Notes under the pieces: model-generated
The model's database searches: none
The model's input: only the letters and a program-made list of their open reading frames with translations
What the model was told of the DNA's origin: nothing
Position numbers and translations under genes: made by a program
Origin: Bacilli bacterium
GTDB taxonomy: Bacteria > Bacillota_I > Bacilli_A > RF39 > UBA660
Length of the DNA: 31,910 nucleotides
Reading direction: 5' to 3'
Assembly: GCA_016293205.1 (NCBI GenBank)
Contig: JAEDES010000011.1
Location: 1 to 31,910, forward strand
Shown here: piece by piece, positions 8,120-17,019 of the stretch
Numbering within the stretch: position 1 is the stretch's first letter
Layout of the letters: every line of letters starts with the position of its first letter

Positions 8120-9148
8120 TCACAACTCTTCCAAAACCTCAATTGCCTCTTCAAAAGTTGCAACCCCATATACCTTTATTTTTAATTTCTTATTTTTTTT
8201 AACTTTAAGTGCTTCATCTAAATTATTTTTAGGTACTAAGAAAATATCTGCTCCCCCAGCATCAGCACCCATTACTTTATATTTTACGCCACCAATTTCA
8301 CCAATAGAACCATCAGCTTCAATTGTACCTGTACCTGCAATTTTTAATCCATGAGTTAAATCTTCACTAACTAATTTATCATAAATAGATAATGTTGTAA
8401 CAAGTCCTGCAGAAGGACCTCTTTCTTTCTTTTTAAACTTAATTTCTGTCTTTGGACTCATATCTAAATCATAATAATAATTAAGTCCAACTCCTAAAAT
8501 CTTATTACCTGCAAGTTCATAAACAGGAGAAGAAACTTTCATTTCTTTCTTATCACGAATAATCTCTACATCAACTTTAGATCCTACTTCACAACTTTTT
8601 AAAGAATTTCTAAAGTCATCAACTTCTTTTAATTTTACCCCATTAATACTAACAATTTGATCCCTAATTTTAAACTCAGTATCATATTCATCAGTTTCAA
8701 AAATAACATAAAAATATCCTTTTTTAATAGATACATCTTTTCCAGCATATTTATAAGCATTCATAATAGCCAAACTATTAGCATTTTCTAAATCAAGATC
8801 ACTTCTAAACTCAATATCATCAACACTTTCAGATTCATCATATTTATAATTTTCTGTTTCAACTCTATCCCATCCAGGAATAATATAACTTAATCCAAAA
8901 GTTAAAAAATTACCCTTAAGTTGTCTAACATAACTCAAGTTATAGCTACCCTTACTTTCAGACGCATCAAGAACTTCTATTCTACTTGAAACATCATTTA
9001 TCCCACCACCAACAACAATGTAATAATCTACTGGAATAAAACATATTAATGTAATAGAAATAAGTATTACATAAAACTTCCAATCTTCTTTAAAACTCTC
9101 TATACAAGCTTCTCCTAATTCAATAAAAAGCTCTTTTATCTTTTTCAT
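8120..9148 (-). CDS. YlbL/SepM-like PDZ and Lon-type (S16) membrane protease
   Basis: A 342-residue membrane-anchored serine protease. There is one N-terminal membrane segment (about 25-47), a linker, a PDZ domain (about 130-210; IRDQIVSINGVKL) and a Lon-type S16 domain (about 215-342). The catalytic pair is Ser246 (RGPSAGL) and Lys291 (GGVKYKVMGA), at the spacing seen in Lon. This is the YlbL family of Bacillus and SepM of streptococci, which cleaves peptides outside the membrane. The substrate here is unknown. The gene is divergent from ylbJ with only 39 bases between the starts; B. subtilis also keeps ylbJ and ylbL close. GGTGATA precedes the ATG. It ends in TGA. Confidence 0.9.
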   Translation of the reverse strand: MKKIKELFIELGEACIESFKEDWKFYVILISITLICFIPVDYYIVVGGGINDVSSRIEVLDASESKGSYNLSYVRQLKGNFLTFGLSYIIPGWDRVETENYKYDESESVDDIEFRSDLDLENANSLAIMNAYKYAGKDVSIKKGYFYVIFETDEYDTEFKIRDQIVSINGVKLKEVDDFRNSLKSCEVGSKVDVEIIRDKKEMKVSSPVYELAGNKILGVGLNYYYDLDMSPKTEIKFKKKERGPSAGLVTTLSIYDKLVSEDLTHGLKIAGTGTIEADGSIGEIGGVKYKVMGADAGGADIFLVPKNNLDEALKVKKNKKLKIKVYGVATFEEAIEVLEEL

Positions 9149-9187
9149 ATTATCACCAAAACAATTATAACAAAGAAAAGGACATTT

Positions 9188-10054
9188 ATGACAAAAAATA
9201 TAAAAAGACTATTAGTATTAACACTTCTATTTACTTTATTAATTCTTTATATAAAAGAATCAAACTTAATAATAAAAGAATTTCTAAGTTATACAAATCT
9301 ATTTATAACAAAATTATTACCCTCAATATTTATAATCTATATATTATCAGATCTATTAATAAACTATGGAATAATAAATTTATTAAAAAAAATTACAAAG
9401 TACCCCACTACAATCTATATCTTATTAATAAGTCTAATATCAGGATTCCCTTCAGGTCCAAAAACAATAAAAAATCTAAATGAACAAAAATATATATCTG
9501 AAGAAGAATCTAATAAATTAATAAAATCAACTCACTTTCCAAACCCCATATTTACATTTTCAACTATCTCTTTAATAACTAAAAATATAAATATAATCTA
9601 TATATCAATTATTCTAAGTAACTTAATAATATTAATAAAAAACAAACCAAAAAGTAATAATAATCTACCAAATATAAAAGAAAAAGATTTTACAACAACT
9701 CTATCTAATTCAATAATTAAAACATTAAAAATAATAATTCTAATATATGGAACATCTATCTTTTTCTATTTAATTTCAATCATAATATTAAATTATCTAA
9801 ATACAAAGAAATTATATATCATTATAAATATCTTATTTGATTTAACTAAAGGAATTCAGACAACATCTCTTATAACAAATCAAACTATAAAGGATCTAAT
9901 AATAATTCTACTACTTACAATATCTCCTCTAAATATAAATATCCAAATAAAAAGTATCCTTTCGGATACTAATATTAAATATAAAAATTTTATTAAAGGA
10001 AGAATAACTTCCTTCATTTTAACAATAATAATTTATTTTCTTATTAGAAGTTAA
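9188..10054 (+). CDS. ylbJ: YlbJ-like membrane protein (nucleoside-recognition domain)
   Basis: A 288-residue polytopic membrane protein, very rich in Ile, Leu, Asn and Lys. It has about eight hydrophobic segments and the family signature SGFPSGPKTI (about residues 88-97). It resembles B. subtilis YlbJ (sporulation integral membrane protein, needed for spore cortex formation), though slightly shorter than the usual about 400 residues. YlbJ-like proteins also occur in non-sporing Bacillota, so sporulation cannot be concluded. AAAGGA precedes the ATG by 6-7 bases. The stop overlaps the end of the convergent pilin-like gene by 11 bases, leaving no room for a terminator. Confidence 0.8.
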   Translation: MTKNIKRLLVLTLLFTLLILYIKESNLIIKEFLSYTNLFITKLLPSIFIIYILSDLLINYGIINLLKKITKYPTTIYILLISLISGFPSGPKTIKNLNEQKYISEEESNKLIKSTHFPNPIFTFSTISLITKNINIIYISIILSNLIILIKNKPKSNNNLPNIKEKDFTTTLSNSIIKTLKIIILIYGTSIFFYLISIIILNYLNTKKLYIIINILFDLTKGIQTTSLITNQTIKDLIIILLLTISPLNINIQIKSILSDTNIKYKNFIKGRITSFILTIIIYFLIRS

Positions 10055-10637
10055 TTGGGCAAACAATACTAATATTATATCTATTAGTTAAATCAGGATG
10101 TGTAAATCCAACCATTACAGAAAATATTCCATCATCTGTACTAATTTCAACTGTATTAATACGTAAATCATATACAATCTTTCCATTAGCATTCTTGGTA
10201 GAACCTAAATTAGGAATAGGATATTCCATCTCCTTATTAATATCTCCATAAGAAATAATAAATGAATCATTTGCATCTACTGCAACTCCTGCAGCATTCT
10301 CTCCTGCCTTTACAACATGAATCTTCATTCTCTTTTGTTGTCCATTTTTAAGTGTAAACGTAATAATATAATCAGTACCTGTTCTATTAGGATTAGCTTC
10401 ATTTGGTTCCTGTACTTCAACATTAACCGCAATTAATCCTTTTTTAATTAAATCATCGTTTATTTCTTTAGTTAATAAATTTTTATAAGTCATAATCTTT
10501 TCTTTAAAAGACTCTATATTTTGTTTATTTTGATATGCAGAAATAGTTGTATACATTGAAACAGATAACATAACAACAACTATAAATGCTAATAATACTT
10601 CAATTGAAGTCATACCTTTATTATTTAATTTTTTCAT
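10044..10637 (-). CDS. Type IV pilin-like protein
   Basis: A 197-residue protein with a class III signal peptide: short basic leader, then Gly-Met-Thr-Ser-Ile-Glu (NNKGMTSIEVLLAF), with the conserved Glu at mature position +5 and a following hydrophobic helix. Prepilin peptidase would cut after Gly8. The rest is a mostly beta globular domain ending in SIVCPINF. It is coupled to the upstream pilin-like gene by TAATG. The pair faces away from pilB, so these are probably minor pilins of a type IV pilus or competence-like pseudopilus. Whether it matches a specific minor pilin (ComGF-like or other) cannot be told. Confidence 0.82.
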   Translation of the reverse strand: MKKLNNKGMTSIEVLLAFIVVVMLSVSMYTTISAYQNKQNIESFKEKIMTYKNLLTKEINDDLIKKGLIAVNVEVQEPNEANPNRTGTDYIITFTLKNGQQKRMKIHVVKAGENAAGVAVDANDSFIISYGDINKEMEYPIPNLGSTKNANGKIVYDLRINTVEISTDDGIFSVMVGFTHPDLTNRYNISIVCPINF

Positions 10638-11212
10638 TATTTCTTCACCTCAATTGTTGCATATGTTGTATAATTAAGACCATTTTTATTACGATCAAAT
10701 TCTATTAATACACGATAAGCTGCATCATTTAATGAAGGAACTCTATACATTGGTAAAAAATTAACATAATCACTAAATCCACCAGAGAAAGTTGCATAAT
10801 TAGTATCTGCTTCAACATAATTCTTAAAAGACTCTAAATTATATTTAGTAATATAAACTTTAGGTTGAAGATTATAATCCTTAACTTCAAGCTCTTTTAA
10901 TAACTTATTACACATTGTCTTACGATAATCATTATTAATATTATTACAACTAAATAAAACATAGCCATTACTATTAATAGTATTTTTTTGAGCTGCACTT
11001 AAATCATAAGAACTGTGCTGAATAAACCTTTTTATCCAAAAAGCACCATACTTACTATCAACATCATCAAATACTTCTCTTCGCTCATATTCACCAATCA
11101 AAGGATAATAATTGTTATACATAATACCAAAAATTCCCATAATAAAAACGGCAACTACAAGCGTCTCTGTCATAACAAAACCTTTGCTATTTAATTTTTT
11201 CATTTTTACCAT
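10637..11212 (-). CDS. Type IV pilin-like protein
   Basis: A 191-residue protein with a class III signal peptide (LNSKGFVMTETLVVAVF): Gly then Phe, Glu at mature +5, then a hydrophobic helix. Cys residues appear near 89 and 100. The first ATG (11210-11212) follows AAGGAAGAG closely; a second in-frame ATG at 11201-11203 (MKKLNSKG) is an alternative giving the canonical short leader. It is the first gene of a two-gene pilin operon divergent from pilB. The overlapping divergent promoters at 11220-11248 suggest the two units may be co-regulated. Confidence 0.8.
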   Translation of the reverse strand: MVKMKKLNSKGFVMTETLVVAVFIMGIFGIMYNNYYPLIGEYERREVFDDVDSKYGAFWIKRFIQHSSYDLSAAQKNTINSNGYVLFSCNNINNDYRKTMCNKLLKELEVKDYNLQPKVYITKYNLESFKNYVEADTNYATFSGGFSDYVNFLPMYRVPSLNDAAYRVLIEFDRNKNGLNYTTYATIEVKK

Positions 11213-11219
11213 CTCTTCC

Positions 11220-11248
11220 TTGCTATTCTCTTAAAATTATTATATAAT
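11220..11248 (+). promoter_or_regulatory. pilB promoter overlapping a divergent pilin promoter
   Basis: Plus strand: TTGCTA (11220-11225), a 17-bp spacer and TATAAT (11243-11248). On the minus strand another TATAAT lies at 11239-11244, so the two -10 boxes overlap. The minus-strand -35 is poor. Confidence 0.55.
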
Positions 11249-11293
11249 ATTTTATAGTAAAATACCATACAAAAGTAAACAAAAGGGGTTGAA

Positions 11294-13201
11294 ATGATGG
11301 TCCAATTTGATGTTAAACAAGTATCTAAAGGCTCTGAAAGTTTCATGGTTTCTTATGATTTTGCAAAGACTCCAATTACACAAATAGTAGACTCAATCAT
11401 AATTGCAGGTTCAAAGAAAGGTGCATCAGATATGCACTTCGACCCTCGTGAAGAAGGATTAATGGTTCGTTTCAGAATTGACGGAGATTTACAAGATTAT
11501 ACATTCGTACCAAAAGCCTATGAAAAGAATTTAGCAACACGTTTAAAACTTTTAGCAAACATGAACATTACTGAAACAAGATTACCACAAGATGGTGCCA
11601 TCAAAGGTCAATTTGGAGACACTTACTTAGACATGCGTGCGTCTTCCTTACCAGTAAGTGAAGGTGAAAAAATAGTTATTCGTATCTTAGACTATACTCG
11701 AAGCCTACAAGGTATCGATTCTCTAGGATTTAATGAAGTCAATTTAAAGAAAATAAAAAGAATGATGAATGTTCCAAATGGAATTATTCTTACAACAGGA
11801 GCTACTGGTTCCGGAAAATCTACAACAACATATTCAATTCTACAAGGTTTAAATAAACCAGAAACAAATATTATTACTGTAGAAGACCCAATAGAAATGA
11901 ATATTGAAGGAATCAACCAAGTTCAAGTAAATGCCGAAATTGGAATGACATTTGCTGCTGCCCTACGTTCTATCTTACGTCAAGACCCGAACGTAATTCT
12001 AATCGGAGAAATTCGTGACTCTGAAACAGCGCAAATTGCCGTTCGTGCATCTATCACAGGACACTTAGTTATCTCGACAATCCACACCAATAACTCGTTA
12101 GCAACTATTGAACGTTTATTAGATATGGATGTTGAAAGATACTTATTATCAACCGCCCTAACAGGAATCATTTCTCAAAGACTTGCAAAACAGTTATGTC
12201 CACACTGTCGTATTCAAAGAGAAGCAACTCAATACGAAAAAAAAGTATTTAAAAGATTCATGGGTAAAAATATAAATGCCGTATGGGCAGCTAATCCTGA
12301 AGGTTGTGAAAACTGCCGTCATGGATATCGTGGACGAATCGCTATTCAAGAAGTATTAGAATTAGATGATACTTTAAGAAGTGCCATTAATAATGAAAAA
12401 TTAACAAAAGAACAACTAACTAAAATGGTATATACAGATAATACTATTACCCTACTACAAGATGCTTTAGGAAAAGCCCTTGAAGGAATAACAAGTTTTG
12501 ATGAAGTATATCGTGTAATTGAAATTGAATCAGAAGATGGTGGACATTATGATGATGAAGAAGCTGAATCTGAAACAGAACAAGGAAATACACTAGCAGA
12601 TATACCAACAACAGTAATTAAACATGTTGAACCGCATACTAAGCAAGAACAACCTACAACATTTGATGGTTCTCCTGAAGTTGAAGAAGAGTTTGACATT
12701 CCTACAGAAACATTAGAACAAGTTACATTAGAAGTACCAAACTTCTTATCACAAACACCTTCAACTGAACCACCAACTGAGGTAAAAACAGAACCACCTC
12801 AAGCAAGTGTAGAAAATTTATTATCAGGTTTAATACCAGTAATTAATGAAACTCCTATAGATCATTCTTTAGAAGTTAATGAAACACCAAGTAGTAATGA
12901 AGAATTTGTCGTATTACAACAATCAAGTAATTCTGAACAAATCGCTCTACCAAATGTTTTACAAGCCGCAAAACTTTCAACTGAACAACAACTACAACAA
13001 CCAGTTGAAACAATGCAACCACAAGAAATAGAACAAACAACAGAAGTAACAACCGAACAAACTGAAGTATTAACTCTTGAAAAATTAGATACAACAGTTG
13101 AAGAAGAAACAGAAGAAGAAAGAAAATCAGTACTATCTACTGATATACAAATAAAAGGGCCTGCAGGAATCAATGCAGAACCATTATTACCACAATTCTA
13201 G
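11294..13201 (+). CDS. pilB: PilB/GspE-type pilus assembly ATPase with disordered tail
   Basis: A 635-residue type II secretion/type IV pilus ATPase that powers pilin polymerisation. Residues 1-410 hold the N2 and catalytic domains: Walker A GATGSGKST (169-177), Asp box VEDP, Walker B ILIGEIRD (235-242) and His box HTNNS. A tetra-Cys zinc site has Cys302/305 and Cys338/341. It lacks the N-terminal MshEN/T2SSE_N domain of PilB and starts directly at N2, as in ComGA-type ATPases. Residues about 412-635 are an added acidic, Glu/Thr/Pro/Gln-rich tail with no visible fold, unusual for the family. AAGGGG precedes the ATG. It has its own promoter and a strong terminator. No PilC is in the window. 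Confidence 0.92.
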   Translation: MMVQFDVKQVSKGSESFMVSYDFAKTPITQIVDSIIIAGSKKGASDMHFDPREEGLMVRFRIDGDLQDYTFVPKAYEKNLATRLKLLANMNITETRLPQDGAIKGQFGDTYLDMRASSLPVSEGEKIVIRILDYTRSLQGIDSLGFNEVNLKKIKRMMNVPNGIILTTGATGSGKSTTTYSILQGLNKPETNIITVEDPIEMNIEGINQVQVNAEIGMTFAAALRSILRQDPNVILIGEIRDSETAQIAVRASITGHLVISTIHTNNSLATIERLLDMDVERYLLSTALTGIISQRLAKQLCPHCRIQREATQYEKKVFKRFMGKNINAVWAANPEGCENCRHGYRGRIAIQEVLELDDTLRSAINNEKLTKEQLTKMVYTDNTITLLQDALGKALEGITSFDEVYRVIEIESEDGGHYDDEEAESETEQGNTLADIPTTVIKHVEPHTKQEQPTTFDGSPEVEEEFDIPTETLEQVTLEVPNFLSQTPSTEPPTEVKTEPPQASVENLLSGLIPVINETPIDHSLEVNETPSSNEEFVVLQQSSNSEQIALPNVLQAAKLSTEQQLQQPVETMQPQEIEQTTEVTTEQTEVLTLEKLDTTVEEETEEERKSVLSTDIQIKGPAGINAEPLLPQF

Positions 13202-13225
13202 AAAGGACAAAATCCTTTCTTTTTT
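13200..13225 (+). terminator. pilB terminator
   Basis: Perfect 8-bp stem AGAAAGGA/TCCTTTCT with a 5-base loop (CAAAA) and a five-T tract, starting in the pilB stop codon. Confidence 0.85.
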
Positions 13226-13227
13226 AT

Positions 13228-13252
13228 AAAAAAAGAAGAACTAAAGTTCTTC
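13228..13252 (-). terminator. Terminator of the lepA-tmk operon
   Basis: Minus strand: perfect 7-bp stem GAAGAAC/GTTCTTC, a 4-base loop and seven Ts, overlapping the tmk stop. It stands back to back with the pilB terminator. Confidence 0.85.
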
Positions 13253-13909
13253 TATTATTTTAAATATTTCATCATTTATATCTTCAATTGTACGAATAGT
13301 TTCATCTTTAACACATTCAATACGATCCCAATTATATAATTCAGATAATTCAATATAAGTTTCTTCTGCTAATTTTAAATGTTCAGGAGATTTCTCATGT
13401 TCATCTAATAATGTTCTATTCTTCTTTAATTCAACAGAATATTCATATGGCATATGTAAAAATATAGTTTTATCAGGTTTAGGTAATTGTAATAACCAAT
13501 ACTCCAATTTGTCAATCCATTGATACATATTAAATCTTTCATCTTTATCTTTAATCTTACTACCTTGATGTGCCAAATTAGAAGTAGTATATCTATCTAA
13601 TAAAACATAATAATCATCTTCTAAATATTTAACAATATTACCCATATTATATTTACGATCAGCTGCATAATATAAACATGCAACATGTGGATCTACATTA
13701 ACTGCACCTTCTGTAAAGAAACTATCACATATTTCAGGTTTACCTAAATAACATCCCCCTACTATTTTACCAGTAGCAGTCTCATACATTGGAAATCCAA
13801 ATCTAATACATTTCTTTCCTAAATCCTTTAATCTCTTTTCAAGTAATCTTGTTTGTGTCTCTTTTCCAGAACAATCAGTTCCTTCAATAACAATAATCTT
13901 TCCTGCCAT
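13241..13909 (-). CDS. tmk: Thymidylate kinase
   Basis: A 222-residue P-loop kinase that phosphorylates dTMP to dTDP. The P-loop is GTDCSGKET (residues about 10-18), with Cys where Gly is usual. The DR(Y/H) motif is LDRYTTSNLAHQG (about 99-111), which matches the dTMP-binding signature. A LID-like segment follows near 150-165. GGAG lies 7 bases before the ATG. It is the last gene of the lepA operon, 11 bases after the membrane-anchored protein. B. subtilis tmk lies elsewhere (near holB), so this may be a second, Clostridia-type tmk; that is inference. Confidence 0.88.
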   Translation of the reverse strand: MAGKIIVIEGTDCSGKETQTRLLEKRLKDLGKKCIRFGFPMYETATGKIVGGCYLGKPEICDSFFTEGAVNVDPHVACLYYAADRKYNMGNIVKYLEDDYYVLLDRYTTSNLAHQGSKIKDKDERFNMYQWIDKLEYWLLQLPKPDKTIFLHMPYEYSVELKKNRTLLDEHEKSPEHLKLAEETYIELSELYNWDRIECVKDETIRTIEDINDEIFKIIEEL

Positions 13910-13920
13910 TCTAACACTCC

Positions 13921-14511
13921 CTAACTATTTTTAACCATTATATCTAAGTGATATGAAAAACCTAACACATCATTAGATTTATATTCATCACTCACCCAAA
14001 CTCTAATCTTAAGTTGTTCATCTAAATTATCTTTACTAATTTTACCAGTATAAATAACTTTACCTGAACGACCATCACTATTAAATTCACTATATAAAGG
14101 AACATTTCCTCCAACTAATGATTTATCATTCTTATCAGTAATATAAAATTTAACATACTCATCATCTATATTTTTACTTAAAGCCTCACAAATAACAACA
14201 TATTCTACTTCTTTAGATAAATCTATATCTTCATCAACTTTAATATCTAAAGTATAAACATCTTCTCCAAATAATAATTTACCAATTTCATCATTAACAA
14301 TCTTAGGATTCTTAACTTCAATAATATGATCATTATTATCTTCAAATAAAAAACTAATATAATTAGCCGTCTTCTTATTAACTTTAAGTATTGGATCATT
14401 ATATATATTATTAATTATTAAGTAACTAACATATATAACAAAAACAACAAGTAATAAAACTATAACAACTGATAATCCTAAACTGAACATTCTCCTTGTA
14501 TCATTCTTCAT
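13921..14511 (-). CDS. Membrane-anchored protein of unknown function
   Basis: A 196-residue protein with one strong membrane segment (about 8-33; SVVIVLLLVVFVIYVSYLII) and an outside domain of about 160 residues rich in Asp, Glu, Lys and Ser and in predicted strands. I place the start at the ATG at 14509-14511 because GAGGGG lies upstream; the longer TTG-initiated reading at 14569-14571 has no ribosome site. It sits between the HD-domain gene and tmk. I recognise no domain; the outer part could be an immunoglobulin-like fold but this is a guess. Confidence 0.7.
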   Translation of the reverse strand: MKNDTRRMFSLGLSVVIVLLLVVFVIYVSYLIINNIYNDPILKVNKKTANYISFLFEDNNDHIIEVKNPKIVNDEIGKLLFGEDVYTLDIKVDEDIDLSKEVEYVVICEALSKNIDDEYVKFYITDKNDKSLVGGNVPLYSEFNSDGRSGKVIYTGKISKDNLDEQLKIRVWVSDEYKSNDVLGFSYHLDIMVKNS

Positions 14512-14589
14512 GTCTTTTTCAGTCCCCTCTACATTAATAATAACAAATAATTTAAACTTAAACAACCCCAAAAGACAAAGAAAAAGTGC

Positions 14590-15171
14590 CTAAGCACTTA
14601 TATTATTATCCTTATCAAAAGGAATATTTAAAAACTTCTTACTAGCAAGATAATCACACATATGTACAAAATTTTGATATTTAGTTTTAGGTACCTCTAA
14701 TACCTCTACTCCATTATAATCTTTTGTCCAAACACCCATATGTGTCTTTATACAATCACATATAAATTCAATTTCTTCTACTTCAAGTTCTAATACTTCT
14801 TCATTATCCATAATTAAATCACATATTAATAAAGGATGATCAAATCTAGTATATTTTTCTTTAGGCATACCAGATTTTAATCCATCATGTAATAATAAAG
14901 ACATAAGCATCATATCTTTTTCATCATCTGTATATTTCCCACCTATTAAAGGATCTTCTAATAATTCATAACCAATTCTAACAGCAGCTTTACTATGACG
15001 AAGTAATCCTCCATCACCTAAAGCATATTCAGGATGATATTTTCCAGTAGAAGATGCTGGAATCTCAAAGAAATAATCAGGTAATAACTTAATCATTTCT
15101 AAACATGCTTTCTTAATACGATTACTTTTTATATATCCAAGTTCTACTTTAAAAACTTCTTCTCTATTCAT
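14590..15171 (-). CDS. HD-domain phosphohydrolase-like protein
   Basis: A 193-residue cytosolic HD protein. Metal-binding motif residues are visible: RHSKAAV (His about 58), LLLHDGLK (His-Asp about 92-93), RFDHPLL, KTHMG and HMCDYLAS. The order resembles the HD hydrolases of the YhaM/RNase-like and HDIG types; the substrate is unknown. I choose the ATG at 15169-15171: AAGGAGAG lies 5 bases upstream inside the end of hemW, whereas the longer in-frame start would be a TTG at 15184-15186 without a ribosome site. The gene overlaps hemW by 8 bases. Confidence 0.8.
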   Translation of the reverse strand: MNREEVFKVELGYIKSNRIKKACLEMIKLLPDYFFEIPASSTGKYHPEYALGDGGLLRHSKAAVRIGYELLEDPLIGGKYTDDEKDMMLMSLLLHDGLKSGMPKEKYTRFDHPLLICDLIMDNEEVLELEVEEIEFICDCIKTHMGVWTKDYNGVEVLEVPKTKYQNFVHMCDYLASKKFLNIPFDKDNNISA

Positions 15172-16264
15172 ACTTCTCTCCTTCAAGTAATTTTACTATA
15201 ATCTCATTACTAATATACCACTTATCTTCAGGTATATAAAGATGATCATCATCTAAAATTAATAACTTATTATCAACTAAATAGTTATAATCAAATACAT
15301 CAGATAAATTAACTTCAAACCTAGAATAAAAATTATTAAGAGATATCCCCTCTTTTTTACGTAAATTTAAAATAACTTCATATTCCATAACATCATCTTC
15401 AGTAAGATAATCTTCTTCAACAATAACCATACCATCTATATATTCATTTAATGATCTAGTATTGCTATAACGTCTATTATCAATATAACCACTCGCACCT
15501 AGACCAAATCCATAATAATGATTATTATTCCAATAACACAAATTATGACGAGATTCATACCCTTCTTTACAGAAATTACTAATCTCATAATGAGAATAAC
15601 CAAAGTTCTTCATTTCATTACAAATAACATCATACATTTCACTATCAAGATCCTCAGAAATATTCTTAATACCATTAATACTAAGTTTAGTATGATCCTC
15701 TATAATTAATGAATAAGTAGAAATATGTTCTACATCTAAAGATAAAATCATTTCAAGATCTTTTCTTAAAACATCTATATCTTCATCAGGTAATGCATAC
15801 ATTAAATCTATATTTATATTATTAATCCCATATTTACGACACAATTTAATTAATTCAATAACTTTATCATAAGAACTATCTCTTTCTAATAAGTCTAAAT
15901 TCTTTTTATTAAATGACTCTACCCCAAAACTAATTCTATTAATACCAACTTCACTAAATAATTTAATCTTCTCTTCATCAGTATTTTCAATATTACATTC
16001 TATTGTAAATTCTAAGTTCTTACTACGATTAAGCATCTCTAAAGTAGAAAATAATCTTTTAAGTTCAGGAATATCTAAACTACTAGGAGTACCTCCTCCT
16101 ATATAAATAGTTTCTAACTTTTCTCCCTTATAAACATCATATATTTCTCTATCTAATGCTTCTAAATAATTAGATATAAATTTCTTATTATAAAACATCT
16201 TACAAAAGTCACAATAGGAGCATATCTTACTACAAAATGGTATATGTATATAACAATTCTTCAT
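15164..16264 (-). CDS. hemW: Radical SAM heme chaperone HemW
   Basis: A 366-residue radical SAM protein. The 4Fe-4S motif is CSKICSYCDFC (Cys at about 11, 15 and 18). IYIGGGTPS and the HemW signature RHNLCYWNNNHYYGFGLGA (about 240-258) are present. It lacks the extra features of the true coproporphyrinogen oxidase HemN, so HemW is the better name; HemW passes heme to membrane proteins. Bacillota often keep lepA and hemW adjacent; here a putative ADP-ribosyltransferase lies between them, coupled to hemW by TAATG. Whether this organism makes or uses heme cannot be seen in this window. Confidence 0.9.
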   Translation of the reverse strand: MKNCYIHIPFCSKICSYCDFCKMFYNKKFISNYLEALDREIYDVYKGEKLETIYIGGGTPSSLDIPELKRLFSTLEMLNRSKNLEFTIECNIENTDEEKIKLFSEVGINRISFGVESFNKKNLDLLERDSSYDKVIELIKLCRKYGINNINIDLMYALPDEDIDVLRKDLEMILSLDVEHISTYSLIIEDHTKLSINGIKNISEDLDSEMYDVICNEMKNFGYSHYEISNFCKEGYESRHNLCYWNNNHYYGFGLGASGYIDNRRYSNTRSLNEYIDGMVIVEEDYLTEDDVMEYEVILNLRKKEGISLNNFYSRFEVNLSDVFDYNYLVDNKLLILDDDHLYIPEDKWYISNEIIVKLLEGEKYE

Positions 16265-17010
16265 TATTTAACACTCCCTGTACCATAAGAATAATACTCA
16301 TCATACACCTTTTTAGGTACTAAACAAGCCTTAACTATAACACCATCACCATCATGTATAACATCAACTACTTTAGCCATATTCCAGGCATTAATTAAAT
16401 ATTCACATTGTCCAGGACTATAAGTTAAACTACTTAAGCAAATACCATCAGTAAACTCTTCTGGTACTAAATATTCTATTTTAACATTATAGTTTAATCC
16501 AAGATCATTTTCCATCTTATAAAAACATCTATCTTCTACCAAAGAAGTAGAGACAAATCCCTTATCTAAAAGCATTTGTCCACGTAAACTATCCATCTCT
16601 TCTAATGAATGAATACCATAATCTCTAAAATAATCAATTGTAACCCCTCTAAATAATTTAGTATTACCAATACTATATTGATTCTTATCAATAACACTTT
16701 TCATTCTAGATGCAATATCTTCAAACATACTTTTATCTAAATTACCATTTTCTTCATAATTCCATCTTCCACGAGCAGCATTATTAATATGTCTAAAATT
16801 ATAACCAGAGTAATTAACAAAGATATCGGCATCTTCCCCCATTAAAGGAATTTGAGGAATACTCATAAGAGCCATTTCAGGATCGGTAAATGATTGATAA
16901 GATCTATCACTACATTCACTGCAAAAACTTTCAATCATATTTTTTCTTTCTTCTGAAATAAAATGCATCATACGTCTAACATCTTTACTAACACCAATTT
17001 CTTCTGGCAT
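16264..17010 (-). CDS. Putative C3-like mono-ADP-ribosyltransferase
   Basis: A 248-residue protein without signal peptide. It shows the R-STS-E layout of the ADP-ribosyltransferase exoenzyme family (PF03496): Arg121 in LFRGVTI, Ser154-Thr155-Ser156 in KGFVSTSLVED and a Gln201-x-Glu203 motif in SPGQCEYLI. QxE is typical of the Asn-modifying C3 exoenzymes, ExE of the Arg-modifying toxins. An N-terminal helical part of about 100 residues has a C-x2-C (30, 33). The start is the ATG at 17008-17010, with AGGTGA overlapping the lepA stop; a GTG at 17017-17019 is too close to that site. It is coupled to hemW (TAATG). Target and role are unknown; lack of a secretion signal suggests an internal target or a specialised export. 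The family call rests on motifs, so moderate certainty. Confidence 0.72.
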   Translation of the reverse strand: MPEEIGVSKDVRRMMHFISEERKNMIESFCSECSDRSYQSFTDPEMALMSIPQIPLMGEDADIFVNYSGYNFRHINNAARGRWNYEENGNLDKSMFEDIASRMKSVIDKNQYSIGNTKLFRGVTIDYFRDYGIHSLEEMDSLRGQMLLDKGFVSTSLVEDRCFYKMENDLGLNYNVKIEYLVPEEFTDGICLSSLTYSPGQCEYLINAWNMAKVVDVIHDGDGVIVKACLVPKKVYDEYYSYGTGSVK

Positions 17011-17019
17011 ATACTTCAC

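Noticed and set aside
12862..13173. Open frames on the minus strand inside the pilB tail
   Set aside because: They are antisense shadows of the Glu/Thr/Gln-rich coding repeats, with Val/Ser/Cys-rich translations and no ribosome sites.
17008..17019. Longer GTG-initiated start of the ADP-ribosyltransferase
   Set aside because: The GTG overlaps the AGGTGA ribosome site and the lepA stop lies against it; the ATG three codons on fits the spacing.
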